A stretch of 39,769 nucleotides of DNA from Ancylomarina sp. DW003 (GCF_029029505.1 NZ_JAKJSD010000026.1:1-39769), one strand, 5' to 3'; shown: positions 9,109 to 18,468, counted from the first letter of the stretch. Notes: a model not told the origin generated them from the letters alone. A program made the numbers and translations.

Positions 9109-9379
9109 ATTCGTAAAATTAGAAATACAAAATCAGCATATTGCTGATTTTAAGATATTAACATCGGGAGAGAAGGAAGAGATAATGGCTTTTGAGGGCT
9201 GTTCTTTTTTAGAAATTTTGCAAGATGTTAATAATAAGAACCTATTTTTCTCCCACAGTCACTGGGAATCAGAAGAAGCCTTGAATAAATACAGAGATTC
9301 TGCTTTTTTTAGAGGAAACTGGAAACAAGTGAAGGAATGGTTCAGTGCAAAACCTGAGGCTTGGAGCCTTGAAAGGTAA
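9098..9379 (+). CDS. ABM-domain monooxygenase-like protein
   Basis: A 93-residue single-domain protein with the dimeric alpha/beta-barrel (antibiotic biosynthesis monooxygenase/quinol monooxygenase-like) pattern. A first beta-strand (VRFVKLEIQ) and an acidic helix are followed by CSFLEILQDVNNKNLFF, then SHWESEEALNKYRDS, which matches the typical W-x-S/E-EAL-x-x-H/Y signature. The ATG lies inside the end of the preceding gene (11-bp overlap), which suggests translational coupling. The exact substrate is unknown; heme-degrading and quinol-oxidising relatives share the fold. Confidence 0.75.
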   Translation: MIVRFVKLEIQNQHIADFKILTSGEKEEIMAFEGCSFLEILQDVNNKNLFFSHSHWESEEALNKYRDSAFFRGNWKQVKEWFSAKPEAWSLER

Positions 9380-9413
9380 TTATTAGTAGATTACGCTTAT
9401 TAAACTAGAAGAA

Positions 9414-10190
9414 ATGAATGAGAATTTAAAAGCTTTTGAAGAGCTGCTACATATAATGGATGAATTGCGTTTGAAATGCCCCTGGGATAAGAAACAAACG
9501 CTTGAAAGTTTACGGACACTTACAATTGAGGAAACCTATGAGTTGGCTGATGCCATCTTGAAGGATGATAAAGAAGAGATAAAGAAAGAGTTGGGCGATT
9601 TGCTTTTGCATATCGTATTTTATGCGAAAATAGGTTCCGAAACCAAGGATTTCAATATTGCCGATGTTTGTAAAGGGATTAGTGAAAAACTAATCTACCG
9701 TCACCCACATATTTTTTCTGATGTTCAGGTTACTAATGCACGTGAAGTAGAGGAAAACTGGGAGCAGTTAAAATTGAAAGAAAAAGGAGGGAAGGGTACT
9801 GTTCTGGAAGGTGTTCCACAGTCTTTGCCAGCTATGGTGAAAGCGAACCGTATTCAGGATAAGGTAAGAGGTGTTGGTTTTGATTGGGAAGAAAAAGAGC
9901 AGGTTTGGGATAAGGTGAAGGAGGAAATTTCGGAACTTGAAAATGAAATTAAAGCAGGAAATCAAGATAAAATTGAACAAGAATTTGGTGATTTGTTTTT
10001 TTCGTTAATTAATACAGCACGTTTGTATGGTGTAAATCCAGAGAACGCACTTGAAAGAACGAATCAGAAATTTACCAAGCGTTTCAACTATTTGGAAAGC
10101 CAAACCATGGGATTGGGACGCAATTTAAAAGAAATGAGCTTAGAAGAGATGGATGTGATTTGGGAAGAAGCCAAACAGTTCGATCAATAG
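9414..10190 (+). CDS. mazG: Nucleoside triphosphate pyrophosphohydrolase MazG
   Basis: A 258-residue tandem-domain MazG that hydrolyses NTPs and dNTPs to the monophosphates and pyrophosphate, acting in nucleotide-pool cleaning and (p)ppGpp-linked stress. The hallmark CPWDKKQTLESL is at 22-33. The metal-binding EExxE (39-43) and ExxD (59-62) of the first domain are intact. A second similar half carries EISELENEI and EQEFGDLFF. The C-terminal KFTKRF.YLE and MDVIWEEAK match the family end. Length is typical (about 260). It is 34 bp after the ABM gene and probably co-transcribed. Confidence 0.94.
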   Translation: MNENLKAFEELLHIMDELRLKCPWDKKQTLESLRTLTIEETYELADAILKDDKEEIKKELGDLLLHIVFYAKIGSETKDFNIADVCKGISEKLIYRHPHIFSDVQVTNAREVEENWEQLKLKEKGGKGTVLEGVPQSLPAMVKANRIQDKVRGVGFDWEEKEQVWDKVKEEISELENEIKAGNQDKIEQEFGDLFFSLINTARLYGVNPENALERTNQKFTKRFNYLESQTMGLGRNLKEMSLEEMDVIWEEAKQFDQ

Positions 10191-10244
10191 ACCTTATCAT
10201 TTTTAGTTTATAACAACCTGATTCTAACAATTCGATTTTTATTT

Positions 10245-11603
10245 ATGAAATTATTACTATTTATTTCCCTTTTTATAAGTCTTTCAGCCTATTCACAGCA
10301 AGAGATGCGTTTATCAGTAGAAGCTAAAGATCACCTTTCTGAGCAATTCTTTCTTCAAATGGGGAACGAAATGGGAATTATAACTCTTGATAGTACCCGA
10401 GTTAAGTCAAATGGTTCTTTATTTTTCGAGTGGGAAGGAGAGTCTGGAATGTACAGGTTGACCGATACCAATGGACATGTTGTAGATTTCAGAATGGAAA
10501 AGCCTGATATGAGCTTTGAAATTAGAGGTGATTTTTCGGAAACAGAATTGATATTTGATTCGGGAAGTAAGAATAATCAGCTGCAATACTATATTTCTGA
10601 ATTTGACTTTTACAAAAAGGAAACTAATAGAATTGCTCAAAGCTTTAAAGAAGCAGAAAGTAATAATTCAGACTCTAAAGAAATTTCTAAAACTTATAAG
10701 GAAACTCAAAAGGAGTTTGACCTTTTAGTTAAAGATTTGTGGTCGAAAAGATCAGACGATTGGTCTTCACAACTTGCTTTATCTTATGCAGATATACTTC
10801 CTGATTTGAATCAAAAATTGAAAACCCGAATTTTTATTGACAAGTATTTTGAATACTTTGATTTTACAGATAGCCTTCTTGTTACAAGCCCCTGTTTTTA
10901 TAGCAAACTGAATCGTTTTTTTAACACCAACGAAATTCAAAGCTTGTTGAAAAGAAATGAAATAAAAGAGATAGAATTAATGGTTCAGCATTTGTTTTGG
11001 TTGTGTGAAGTGAATAAAACTGCTCAGGAATGCTTGGTTAATTATTTGTTACAAACCTACACCAAAGAAACGTTCTCAAACTTTTATGCATCGGTGGTTA
11101 AAACCTATAAGCTGGCAAACTCTTGTGAGTATGTTATGGCTAGCAAGCATATGCGATCTCGTGTGGCAAATGATAAGAATTTTACGATTGGATCAAAAGC
11201 TCCTGATTTTGTTTTGCCAAATTGTATGGATGTGAATTTGGAGTCTTTTTCAAAAGTAAATAGTGATATGACACTTTTGGTCGCTTGGTCGGCACATTGT
11301 GAAGAATCTGTTGATTTATTGAATAGAATTCAGGATTTGTATCTTGATTACCAGAATAAAGGACTTGAAGTTGTGGCAATTTGTATTGATAATAATCTGG
11401 GAGCTTGGGAACGTTTTGTGAATGATAATGCTTATAATTGGATCAATGCATGCGATAAACTAGGCTTGAAAAGTGAGTTTGCTAATGTATATAATATTAT
11501 CTCAACGCCCAGTATGTTTGTGATTTCGCCAGATTTAAAGCTAATTGCTAAACCGATAACTTTCTTTCAGCTAAAGAATGAAATCAAGGAAAATCTTGAC
11601 TAA
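10245..11603 (+). CDS. Exported thioredoxin-fold (TlpA/AhpC-TSA-like) protein with single active-site cysteine
   Basis: A 452-residue secreted protein. A Sec signal peptide (MKLLLFISLFISLSAYSQ) is followed by an all-beta N-terminal part resembling DUF4369-type domains and a helical middle. The C-terminal thioredoxin-like domain (about 310-450) begins at IGSKAPDFVLPN. The canonical WCxxC is replaced by HCEES (C352 kept, second Cys changed to Ser). The cis-Pro strand STPSMFVI is present (I-S-T-P-S). Many Bacteroidota encode such periplasmic TlpA-like proteins, usually with two cysteines. Several other cysteines in the mature chain could act as resolving thiols. It ends 4 bp inside the convergent HEAT-like gene. 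Confidence 0.75.
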   Translation: MKLLLFISLFISLSAYSQQEMRLSVEAKDHLSEQFFLQMGNEMGIITLDSTRVKSNGSLFFEWEGESGMYRLTDTNGHVVDFRMEKPDMSFEIRGDFSETELIFDSGSKNNQLQYYISEFDFYKKETNRIAQSFKEAESNNSDSKEISKTYKETQKEFDLLVKDLWSKRSDDWSSQLALSYADILPDLNQKLKTRIFIDKYFEYFDFTDSLLVTSPCFYSKLNRFFNTNEIQSLLKRNEIKEIELMVQHLFWLCEVNKTAQECLVNYLLQTYTKETFSNFYASVVKTYKLANSCEYVMASKHMRSRVANDKNFTIGSKAPDFVLPNCMDVNLESFSKVNSDMTLLVAWSAHCEESVDLLNRIQDLYLDYQNKGLEVVAICIDNNLGAWERFVNDNAYNWINACDKLGLKSEFANVYNIISTPSMFVISPDLKLIAKPITFFQLKNEIKENLD

Positions 11604-12109
11604 GCTCGTAGGTTCTTAAGTAATTTTCGTCCTCTGGCATTAAAACCTCTGGTACCTTCAATCATTTGCTCTTCGATTACAAGAGCCAGTTCGTTTTTAA
11701 TATCAGGCTCTATTTGTGCAAAGTTGAATAGTATTTGCATAGCGTGGACTTTCACAGCTATAGCTGTTGAGCTTGAGATTAAATAATCAAAGCAACAGTT
11801 TATAAACTCACCAGAAACATTCTTAGGTAGTGGCTCACAACTGATAAGTTTCAGAAGCTGACGTTGCTTACTTTCGCATTTTAAATGAGGCATTAGCTCA
11901 ATCATTTGAGATAAGTAGGGGCGAATTAATTCAGGTGCTTCATCATAAACCTTATCCATTAACCAAGTGGCTCGCCAGGCTTTGTCATGGTCTGATATAG
12001 CGAATTCCCACAGCTTGGGCATATTTCCAGGTTCCTTAGCTATCCCTTTAGCTATAAGTTTGGCAGCGTCTTTACCTGGGAATGTTGATAAGATTGCTTC
12101 GAAGTCCAT
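11600..12109 (-). CDS. Hypothetical HEAT/ARM-like helical protein
   Basis: A 169-residue protein without signal peptide or membrane segment, predicted all-helical. Repeated helix-pair patterns (ISDHDKAWRATWLMDKV, SQMIELMPHL, KVHAMQILFNFAQI) resemble HEAT/ARM-type alpha-solenoids. I do not recognise a specific family name. It follows the methyltransferase gene by 61 bp on the same strand and may be co-transcribed. It converges with the TlpA-like gene with a 4-bp overlap and no visible terminator, so readthrough antisense RNA is possible. It is probably a real conserved Bacteroidota protein of unknown role. Confidence 0.65.
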   Translation of the reverse strand: MDFEAILSTFPGKDAAKLIAKGIAKEPGNMPKLWEFAISDHDKAWRATWLMDKVYDEAPELIRPYLSQMIELMPHLKCESKQRQLLKLISCEPLPKNVSGEFINCCFDYLISSSTAIAVKVHAMQILFNFAQIEPDIKNELALVIEEQMIEGTRGFNARGRKLLKNLRA

Positions 12110-12170
12110 GTTGTGTTTGATTATTGTGTTTTGATGAACCCTAAAGGTTTATAAGTATTTATTATAAAAT

Positions 12171-12767
12171 TTATAATAAAGCAAAAGTATATTCCATGGG
12201 TATCACAAAGCTTTTACTTGTTTTGAATTTACAGATTCTTTTAATTGAATTTTCACCTTGAACACTAACCTTTTCAGACAATTCATTGTAATCTTCAAAA
12301 TACTGTTCTGCCTTATGAGTTATTATTTTTTGTATTGGGTTATTCGAAACCTGTGCCCAACTGTTTTTAGCTTTCTCTTCTTCGTCAGCGATGTAAGCCC
12401 AATCTGAATGAATACCATGATCTGCTATAACAATATCTTTTGCAATGCCTTGAGCATATTCAATCATCTTTTGAGGGTTCTCCATTTCGTGTAGGCAAAA
12501 TTCAAATAACACGACATCGCCTTTTACTTCAGTATTACTAAAATCTGAATGAATTAAGGTAAACTTTTCAGATAAGCCATTTTCAGACAAGTTAGCTTTA
12601 AGTTTGTTTAAAGCATTTATGTCATTGTCAATTGCAATAACATGTTTCGCTACCTGAGCATAAGCTATAAATTGACCTCCTCCAGCTCCAACTGAAATAA
12701 TGGTTTTATTTCTAAAATCATAGAAGTTTAATAAATTTTGTATGAGTTGCTGTATATCTTTTACCAT
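12171..12767 (-). CDS. Class I SAM-dependent methyltransferase
   Basis: A 198-residue protein with the Rossmann methyltransferase core. Motif I is VGAGGGQF (about 26-33), the acidic end of beta-2 is AIDND (about 45-49), and FEFCLHEMENP follows strand beta-4, as in Methyltransf_11/25 domains. The substrate cannot be told. It lies upstream of the HEAT-like gene on the same strand; a 294-bp gap separates it from the flavocytochrome gene behind it. Confidence 0.75.
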   Translation of the reverse strand: MVKDIQQLIQNLLNFYDFRNKTIISVGAGGGQFIAYAQVAKHVIAIDNDINALNKLKANLSENGLSEKFTLIHSDFSNTEVKGDVVLFEFCLHEMENPQKMIEYAQGIAKDIVIADHGIHSDWAYIADEEEKAKNSWAQVSNNPIQKIITHKAEQYFEDYNELSEKVSVQGENSIKRICKFKTSKSFVIPMEYTFALL

Positions 12768-12985
12768 GATTTATTTAAGTTGTCATCTAAGGCCGTTTGA
12801 CTCTTTATTACAATTATCAACTAGTTTCTTACTTCGAAGTTCATGTTTGGCTCAATTAAGCCCTTCAATTCATGTTTTTATAGACTACAAGTGATGATTA
12901 TAATTAGTGAATCTGTTATCTTCTTATAGCAACCAATGATGTCCAGAGAAGTTTAATTGCTATTTTTTAGACATAACAAAAATAC

Positions 12986-13017
12986 AAAAAAGTACAGATC
13001 TTTCAGTCTGTACTTTT
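12986..13017. terminator. Bidirectional stem-loop terminator
   Basis: A perfect 11-bp inverted repeat (12988-12998 with 13007-13017) with an 8-nt loop is flanked by A-run and T-run. It lies 45 bp after the stop of the flavocytochrome gene and ends the four-gene minus-strand set. Confidence 0.88.
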
Positions 13018-13061
13018 CCATTTAAAATATTATTATGCACTATATTGTTTCAAAGCTCCCT

Positions 13062-14360
13062 TTACCTAAATGCAAATTCTTCATCATATATATCGGTCAT
13101 TTTAACACCGTTCGTAGTAAGTTGATTACTAATATTTTTCTTAAGCAATTCAGGACCACAAATAAAGTATGCTTTTGACGAATAATCCTCAAGCTTTAAT
13201 TTATCCACCGTTAAATGACCTTTTTCGTTGGATACCCAAACTGAAAAATTAAAATTGGGGTTATTTTCTGCAATTTTATTTAATTCAGCAGAATAAATAG
13301 CTTCTGACTCACTATTTACACACCAGATTAACTGTACTTTGTGAGTGTATATGTCTTTAGCAAGCGATAAAAAGGGTGTGATTCCAATTCCCCCAGCTAT
13401 CCAAACTTGATCTTTTTCTTTGGCATACTTGCTTGAGAACAAACCGTAGGAGCCCTCTACATAAGCAATGTCATTTTCTGTTAAAGTATCCATTCTCTTG
13501 GTATAGTCGCCTAGGTTTTTAGTTGTTAATCTAAGTTTATCATCCAATGGATGGCTACTAATGGTGAATGGGTGTTGCTCTTTTTTGCTCAGTTTAGGAA
13601 AAGTGAAGAATGCGAATTGTCCTGCTTCAAAATTGAGAGCTTTGCCTTCGGGCTCAAGAATAAGTTCAGTCACACTATTTCCAATGATTTTTGAAGATGC
13701 TACTTTATATGTAAGCTTTTTGTTGAACAACCCGAATAAAAAAGCTTTATAAAACCATGCTCCAACTCCAATAAAAGACATACCGAAAACATAAATTCGT
13801 GTTATGGGAAGTTCTTTAATTAGGCTATTTACCATTAAACCATGAATAACTGCCATGACATAAAAAACACCCATTAGCTTATGGAAGTTTAACCATTTGT
13901 GATACGGAATTTTCTTTTTTAGCGGAGGTGCTGCAGAAACAATTACGCCAATCATTATTAAGGCGAAGGCATAAAAACCAAGAGGTTTTCCCGGATTGAA
14001 TGCTGTAAGATCGCGAGGTACAAAAATAAAGTGAGCTATGATTAATACCGTAGCAATAATAGCTGCACGTCTGTGTATAAGGTACATTTTGTCCAAGCCT
14101 CCGAATATTTTTTCAATCCACTTGGCTCTGGTTGCCATTAAAAAATTGGCAGCAAAAACCGTAACAACCCATGAGGATAGTACTTCACCAAATATTCTTG
14201 AAAAGTTAAACCAACTTTCATTAGTCATTTCTCCAAAAAGCAATGTGTCTGATGAAACTTCAATAAAGCTTCCTTTATAGAAATAGAGGTCGATAGTCCA
14301 AAATATAAAATGGATTCCTATTATTAATGGAAAATACCATTCTTGTTTTAAGATTTTCAT
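13062..14360 (-). CDS. Ferric-reductase-like transmembrane flavocytochrome (FAD/NAD(P)H)
   Basis: A 432-residue membrane flavocytochrome. The N-terminal half has about six membrane spans. Two pairs of heme-ligand histidines are spaced as in ferric reductases and NADPH oxidases: H96/H110 and H160/H173. The C-terminal half is a ferredoxin-reductase-like module with FAD motif HPFTISS (263-269), NAD(P) motif GGIGITPF (323-330) and the ICGPELL signature near the end. Such proteins move electrons from cytosolic NAD(P)H across the membrane; the acceptor (ferric iron, quinone, oxygen or a periplasmic methionine-sulfoxide partner) is not determined. It lies 11 bp after the duplicated-domain lipoprotein and is surely in one operon with it. 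Confidence 0.85.
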   Translation of the reverse strand: MKILKQEWYFPLIIGIHFIFWTIDLYFYKGSFIEVSSDTLLFGEMTNESWFNFSRIFGEVLSSWVVTVFAANFLMATRAKWIEKIFGGLDKMYLIHRRAAIIATVLIIAHFIFVPRDLTAFNPGKPLGFYAFALIMIGVIVSAAPPLKKKIPYHKWLNFHKLMGVFYVMAVIHGLMVNSLIKELPITRIYVFGMSFIGVGAWFYKAFLFGLFNKKLTYKVASSKIIGNSVTELILEPEGKALNFEAGQFAFFTFPKLSKKEQHPFTISSHPLDDKLRLTTKNLGDYTKRMDTLTENDIAYVEGSYGLFSSKYAKEKDQVWIAGGIGITPFLSLAKDIYTHKVQLIWCVNSESEAIYSAELNKIAENNPNFNFSVWVSNEKGHLTVDKLKLEDYSSKAYFICGPELLKKNISNQLTTNGVKMTDIYDEEFAFR

Positions 14361-14371
14361 GATTTAAGTTT

Positions 14372-15124
14372 TTAAGGGTTAGTTGCGTCATACTTGCCCA
14401 GCCAGAAGACTCCTGCTTGGAAAATCTTGTAATCTGCAATATTTTGTTTGAAAAATGGAAGGTTCTCGCAAATGGCTTTTGCTGCGTCTATATTATCGGC
14501 TTTCACGTAAAAAACGAAATCGCTTTTTTCATTTTCATGCGAGATCCCTTCGGCATTGAAGTAGATATTTTCAATTACTCTGGAATTCCACAATGCCAAA
14601 ACAGAATCGTTTTGAGCTTTGGTTATTTCTGTTGTAATATTTTTCCTTTTTGTTCTCCAAATGGTTACATATGACTTTTGACTTACATTTTTTAAGGAAG
14701 AATCTTGTTTTTTTTCGAGCCAAAGCATACCAACCGGATGTAGCTTATAACTGGCAATTTTCTTTTTTACGATGCTTAAATCATCCAGTATTTTTTTTGC
14801 TTCTTTTTCATCTTGAGCTTTCACAAAGAATGAAATGGAGGGAAATTGCATGTCATTTTCTACTTTGGCTTCTGTATCAAAGTATACATTTTCAATGTCT
14901 TCATTTTTCCAAAGGTCTAAAAGTTCTTTGTTAAAAATTGTGGCATTTTTTACAACCAACTCTTTATCTGCAGTAATCCAATCCCACACAACTGCATAAT
15001 TATTCTTTTTAAGAGTTGTTTGCTCTTCATTTGCATTGTCTTTTTCCTTCATTTTTTGCTTTGTAGGGTTGTTGCAGGAAAACAACAATAAGCAAATACT
15101 AAGAAGACTTAGAAATCTGTTCAT
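14372..15124 (-). CDS. Lipoprotein with two tandem YCII/dimeric-barrel-like repeats
   Basis: A 250-residue lipoprotein (lipobox LLFSC, C17). After a charged linker it has two homologous repeats, about 43-138 and 152-245. Each starts Y-V/A-x-x-W and contains LW-N-x-x-IEN-Y-F and F-VKA-D/N. Each ends with A-Y/K-I/L-x-x-G-x-x-WL. The pattern resembles dimeric alpha/beta-barrel (YCII/muconolactone-isomerase-like) domains; the duplication would make a pseudo-dimer. Its place between an AraC regulator (29 bp upstream) and a heme/flavin reductase (11 bp downstream) suggests a periplasmic redox or substrate-binding partner of that reductase. This is inference. Confidence 0.7.
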   Translation of the reverse strand: MNRFLSLLSICLLLFSCNNPTKQKMKEKDNANEEQTTLKKNNYAVVWDWITADKELVVKNATIFNKELLDLWKNEDIENVYFDTEAKVENDMQFPSISFFVKAQDEKEAKKILDDLSIVKKKIASYKLHPVGMLWLEKKQDSSLKNVSQKSYVTIWRTKRKNITTEITKAQNDSVLALWNSRVIENIYFNAEGISHENEKSDFVFYVKADNIDAAKAICENLPFFKQNIADYKIFQAGVFWLGKYDATNP

Positions 15125-15153
15125 AAAAAATAGTTTTAAAATTTAAAACAAAA

Positions 15154-15948
15154 CTATTTTCTCTGAATGAACTTTAATTGTATAAATCGGTCGTTTTGAT
15201 TTTGATATAATTCTTTTGGGGTTTTTCCGGTGTGTTTCTTTACTTCGCGAATAAAGTGTGGTTGATCAAAGTATTCATTGGTAGGGAAAAATTTACCGTC
15301 GCGAATATGAAAATAGGATGAAAAACACTTTTGAATGTTCAGGTAGCTTTTTAATGAGATGCCAAGGTACTTGTTTAAATACCTATTGATTTGTCTGTTA
15401 CTCCAGTTAATTTGCTTTGATACTTCTTCAGCTGTAATGTTGCCACCAATTGCATACAACAATTGCGATAATTGAAGCTTATGTGCTTTTATTCTTTTTT
15501 TTGTACGGCTTAATCTTTCCAATAGTAAAGACTCTATTTGTTGAACAAAGTCATCTAAATCACTAAATTCCAATTCTCCTCCGCTCAAAAAATCTGGCAG
15601 TAAATCTTTATGAGATTGAAGAATCGAAGCAATCTCATTTTGAAAAATATATTCAGGAGCTAGAATTTTAAATTTAATGCCATACAAGGTGGTATTTGGT
15701 GGCGTTCTAAATTCCATTTCGCTAGTCCATAAACCAGTCATGAAGTAGGCAATTAACTTGCCATTTTGATAAAGGAAGATGAGCTTGAAAAAACTATCAG
15801 GAAATATAGTTAAATCATCCGCTTTGTCGGAAAGATTTTTGTGCACCCAGTAAATATGAACAAAATCATCCAGTTGTTTAGATGGTTTTCTGAAACTGAA
15901 TTTTATGTTTTCATTATGCTTGCTCATATTTCTTAGGATAGAATACAA
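15154..15948 (-). CDS. AraC-family transcriptional regulator
   Basis: A 264-residue protein with an N-terminal beta-rich sensing domain (about 15-150; contains FPDSFFKLIFLY, of the DUF6597 type) and a C-terminal AraC double helix-turn-helix. The first HTH is around ITAEEVSKQINWSNRQINRY. The second is around FIREVKKHTGKTPKELY, which carries the typical G-x-x-P signature. An in-frame Met at residue 8 is an alternative start. It is the first regulator of the lipoprotein-flavocytochrome pair and likely controls it. It starts 41 bp after the PLP-dehydratase stop, with no terminator between. Confidence 0.88.
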   Translation of the reverse strand: MYSILRNMSKHNENIKFSFRKPSKQLDDFVHIYWVHKNLSDKADDLTIFPDSFFKLIFLYQNGKLIAYFMTGLWTSEMEFRTPPNTTLYGIKFKILAPEYIFQNEIASILQSHKDLLPDFLSGGELEFSDLDDFVQQIESLLLERLSRTKKRIKAHKLQLSQLLYAIGGNITAEEVSKQINWSNRQINRYLNKYLGISLKSYLNIQKCFSSYFHIRDGKFFPTNEYFDQPHFIREVKKHTGKTPKELYQNQNDRFIQLKFIQRK

Positions 15949-15989
15949 TAAATTTAAAATAAGTGCACATTGTTATCTTAAGATCTATA

Positions 15990-16931
15990 TTAAAAAGGCA
16001 AATTTCCCAAATCCACATTGCCACCTGAAAGGATGATGGCAACTTTCTTGCCTTGATATTTTTTCTTCTCTTTGATCAGAGCTGCGAGTGCTACAGCACT
16101 TGATGGTTCAACGATGATTTTCATGCGTTCCCATATCAATCGCATGGCTGCAATAATTTCATCTTCTTCTACACGAACTATTTTTTCAACAAAGTCACGA
16201 ATAATAGGATAGGTCTTATCTCCTAATGAGGTTAGCAAGCCATCAGCAATAGTTTTAGGCTTGGTTTGTGGAATGAGTTCGCCTTTTTCAAGTGATTGCC
16301 AAGCATCATCAGCCCCCAATGGTTCACCTGCTATAACTTTTGTTTTGGGAGATAAATAATAAGTTGCCAATGCAGTGCCCGATAGCAAGCCACCACCACC
16401 CACAGGAGCAATAATATAATCTAAATCAGCATGTTCTCCAATCAATTCCATGGCAGCCGTTCCTTGTCCTTCAATGACCTGATAATCGTTGTAAGGGTGT
16501 AGAAATTTTGCTCCTGTTTCTGCCACAACTTTATTTAATGTTGTTTCTCTCGCCTCAAGATTTGCTTCACACTCTATTATTTTTCCACCATAACCTTTCA
16601 CAGCTTTTTTCTTAACCTCAGGTGCATTTTCAGGCATCACGATATAGGCCTTTATATTTTGCAGTTTGGCCGCTAAAGCCAATGCCTGGGCGAAATTTCC
16701 TGACGAATGTGTTGCAACGCCATTTTTCTTTTGCTCGTCGCTCAATTGTAGAACTGCATTTAAGGCACCTCGCATTTTAAAAGCACCCATTTTCTGGAAG
16801 TTCTCACACTTAAAATAGATGTCTGCTCCTACAATATCGTTGATTAGACTTGAACTTAAAATGGGAGTGTTGTGAATAAATGGTTTGATTCTTTGGTGAG
16901 TTTCTTGTAGATCTTTTAACTTGATATGCAT
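15990..16931 (-). CDS. PLP-dependent threonine/serine dehydratase or racemase-like enzyme (fold type II)
   Basis: A 313-residue fold-type-II PLP enzyme. The Schiff-base lysine is K52 in GAFKMRGA, and the phosphate-binding loop is GGGGLLSG. The S-G-N-F-A-Q segment for carboxylate binding is also present. It has no C-terminal ACT/regulatory domain, which fits catabolic L-threonine/serine dehydratase, serine racemase or threo-3-hydroxyaspartate ammonia-lyase rather than the biosynthetic IlvA. Sequence alone does not separate these. Same strand as the AraC gene that follows; it may lead that operon. Confidence 0.85.
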   Translation of the reverse strand: MHIKLKDLQETHQRIKPFIHNTPILSSSLINDIVGADIYFKCENFQKMGAFKMRGALNAVLQLSDEQKKNGVATHSSGNFAQALALAAKLQNIKAYIVMPENAPEVKKKAVKGYGGKIIECEANLEARETTLNKVVAETGAKFLHPYNDYQVIEGQGTAAMELIGEHADLDYIIAPVGGGGLLSGTALATYYLSPKTKVIAGEPLGADDAWQSLEKGELIPQTKPKTIADGLLTSLGDKTYPIIRDFVEKIVRVEEDEIIAAMRLIWERMKIIVEPSSAVALAALIKEKKKYQGKKVAIILSGGNVDLGNLPF

Positions 16932-17103
16932 ATGGGAATCTTGTGTTAGATATTTGAATTGTGAGAAAAGTAAATTTACTAAAAAATAGGAAAGAATAAA
17001 GTTTCATATTCGTTGTGACCTTATAGCTATTTGATATTTCTTTATAAAAGAAATGCAGTAGCGTCAAAAATGTGCTGTTGGCAAGATGCCTCTAGGAGTT
17101 GAC

Positions 17104-17138
17104 AAAAAAATCCCAAGCTCAGAATCTGAACTTGGGAT
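17104..17138 (-). terminator. Terminator of the hemD-hemL unit
   Basis: An 8-bp stem (17110-17117 with 17131-17138) is continued after one mismatch by TCAG/CTGA (17119-17122 with 17126-17129). The A-run at 17104-17110 gives the T-tract on the minus strand. It is 22 bp after the hemL stop. Confidence 0.82.
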
Positions 17139-17160
17139 GATATATTAGGCTTTGAAATTC

Positions 17161-18456
17161 TTAAGCTTTCATCGCTTCCAATGATTCCTTAGCAGCTTGA
17201 ATGGTTTTGTCAAGCATCTCATAAGTTAATGAGTTAGATAGGAAATAACTCTCGAATGATGATGGTGGCAAATAAACACCGCGCTTCAACATTTCATGAA
17301 AGAACTTGGGGAATAACTCGTTGTTTGCCGTAGCTGCTGTATCGAAATCAACCACATCAACATCGGTGAAAAAGATGGAGATCATCGACCCACAACGGTT
17401 TATCTTGTAATCAAATCCTGATGCAGTTAGTACCTTATCTAAACCTTTATGAAGGTATTCACATTTAGCAGCTAGCTCAGTGAAATGCTCTGGCTTCTCG
17501 TTAAGTTCAGTCAATAGAGTGTAACCAGCAATCATGGCAATAGGATTACCTGATAGGGTTCCAGCTTGGTAAACAGGACCTACAGGAGAAACAACTTTCA
17601 TAATTTCATCTGGTCCGGCGTAAGCGCCTACAGGCATACCACCACCGATAACCTTACCAAAAGTTACCAAGTCGGCTTTAACGCCAAAGTATTCTTGTGC
17701 ACCACCTTTTGCTAAACGGAACCCAGACATTACTTCGTCAAAAATCAAAAGAATACCTTCTTCATCACAAATCTGACGCAACTCTTCAAGGAAGCCTTTT
17801 TTAGGCAATACACAACCCATATTACCAGCAATCGCTTCGATAATAATAGCTGAAATTTCACCCTTATTATCGGCAACAACTTGCTTTACGTTTTCAATAT
17901 CGTTGTATTTTGCCGTTAAGGTATCGTTAGCAGTTCCTGGTGTCACTCCTGGTGAATTTGGTTCGCCAAAAGTACTTGCACCTGAACCTGCTTTAATTAA
18001 GAAAGAATCAGAGTGGCCATGATAGCAACCTTCGAACTTAATAAATTTGTTGCGTCCCGTATAACCACGAGCGACACGAATAGCCGACATACAAGCCTCT
18101 GTTCCTGAATTTACCATTCTCACCTTGTCGATATTTGGAACCATATCCACAATGAGTTTAGCAATTTCAATTTCCAATCCTGTTGGTGCTCCAAATGATG
18201 TTGAATCTTCAACCTTATCCTTAATGGCTTTAATCACACTTGGATGGGCATGACCAAGAATCATTGGGCCCCATGAAGAAATATAATCGATATACTCGTT
18301 ATTATCTTCATCGGTAAGAATACTACCTTTTGCTTTCTTAATAAAAACAGGCGTACCACCTACCGATTTAAAAGCTCTAACTGGTGAGTTAACACCTCCT
18401 GGAATATATTGCTGAGCTTGATCGAACAGCTCTGAACTTCTTTTGTATTGGTGCAT
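17161..18456 (-). CDS. hemL: Glutamate-1-semialdehyde 2,1-aminomutase
   Basis: A 431-residue class-III-aminotransferase-fold enzyme that converts glutamate-1-semialdehyde to 5-aminolevulinate, the C5 route to heme. Visible motifs are [13 protein letters not shown] (17-29), [17 protein letters not shown] (115-131) and YHGHSD (145-150). FDEVMSGFR (239-247) and the PLP lysine K268 in TFGKVIGGG follow. Length is typical for the family. It starts 12 bp after hemD and shares its promoter and terminator, a heme-biosynthesis pair. Confidence 0.96.
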   Translation of the reverse strand: MHQYKRSSELFDQAQQYIPGGVNSPVRAFKSVGGTPVFIKKAKGSILTDEDNNEYIDYISSWGPMILGHAHPSVIKAIKDKVEDSTSFGAPTGLEIEIAKLIVDMVPNIDKVRMVNSGTEACMSAIRVARGYTGRNKFIKFEGCYHGHSDSFLIKAGSGASTFGEPNSPGVTPGTANDTLTAKYNDIENVKQVVADNKGEISAIIIEAIAGNMGCVLPKKGFLEELRQICDEEGILLIFDEVMSGFRLAKGGAQEYFGVKADLVTFGKVIGGGMPVGAYAGPDEIMKVVSPVGPVYQAGTLSGNPIAMIAGYTLLTELNEKPEHFTELAAKCEYLHKGLDKVLTASGFDYKINRCGSMISIFFTDVDVVDFDTAATANNELFPKFFHEMLKRGVYLPPSSFESYFLSNSLTYEMLDKTIQAAKESLEAMKA

Positions 18457-18468
18457 ATTATTTGTGTT

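Noticed and set aside
15990..16931. Biosynthetic threonine deaminase IlvA
   Set aside because: There is no C-terminal regulatory domain and no branched-chain amino-acid genes nearby, so the specific symbol was not assigned.
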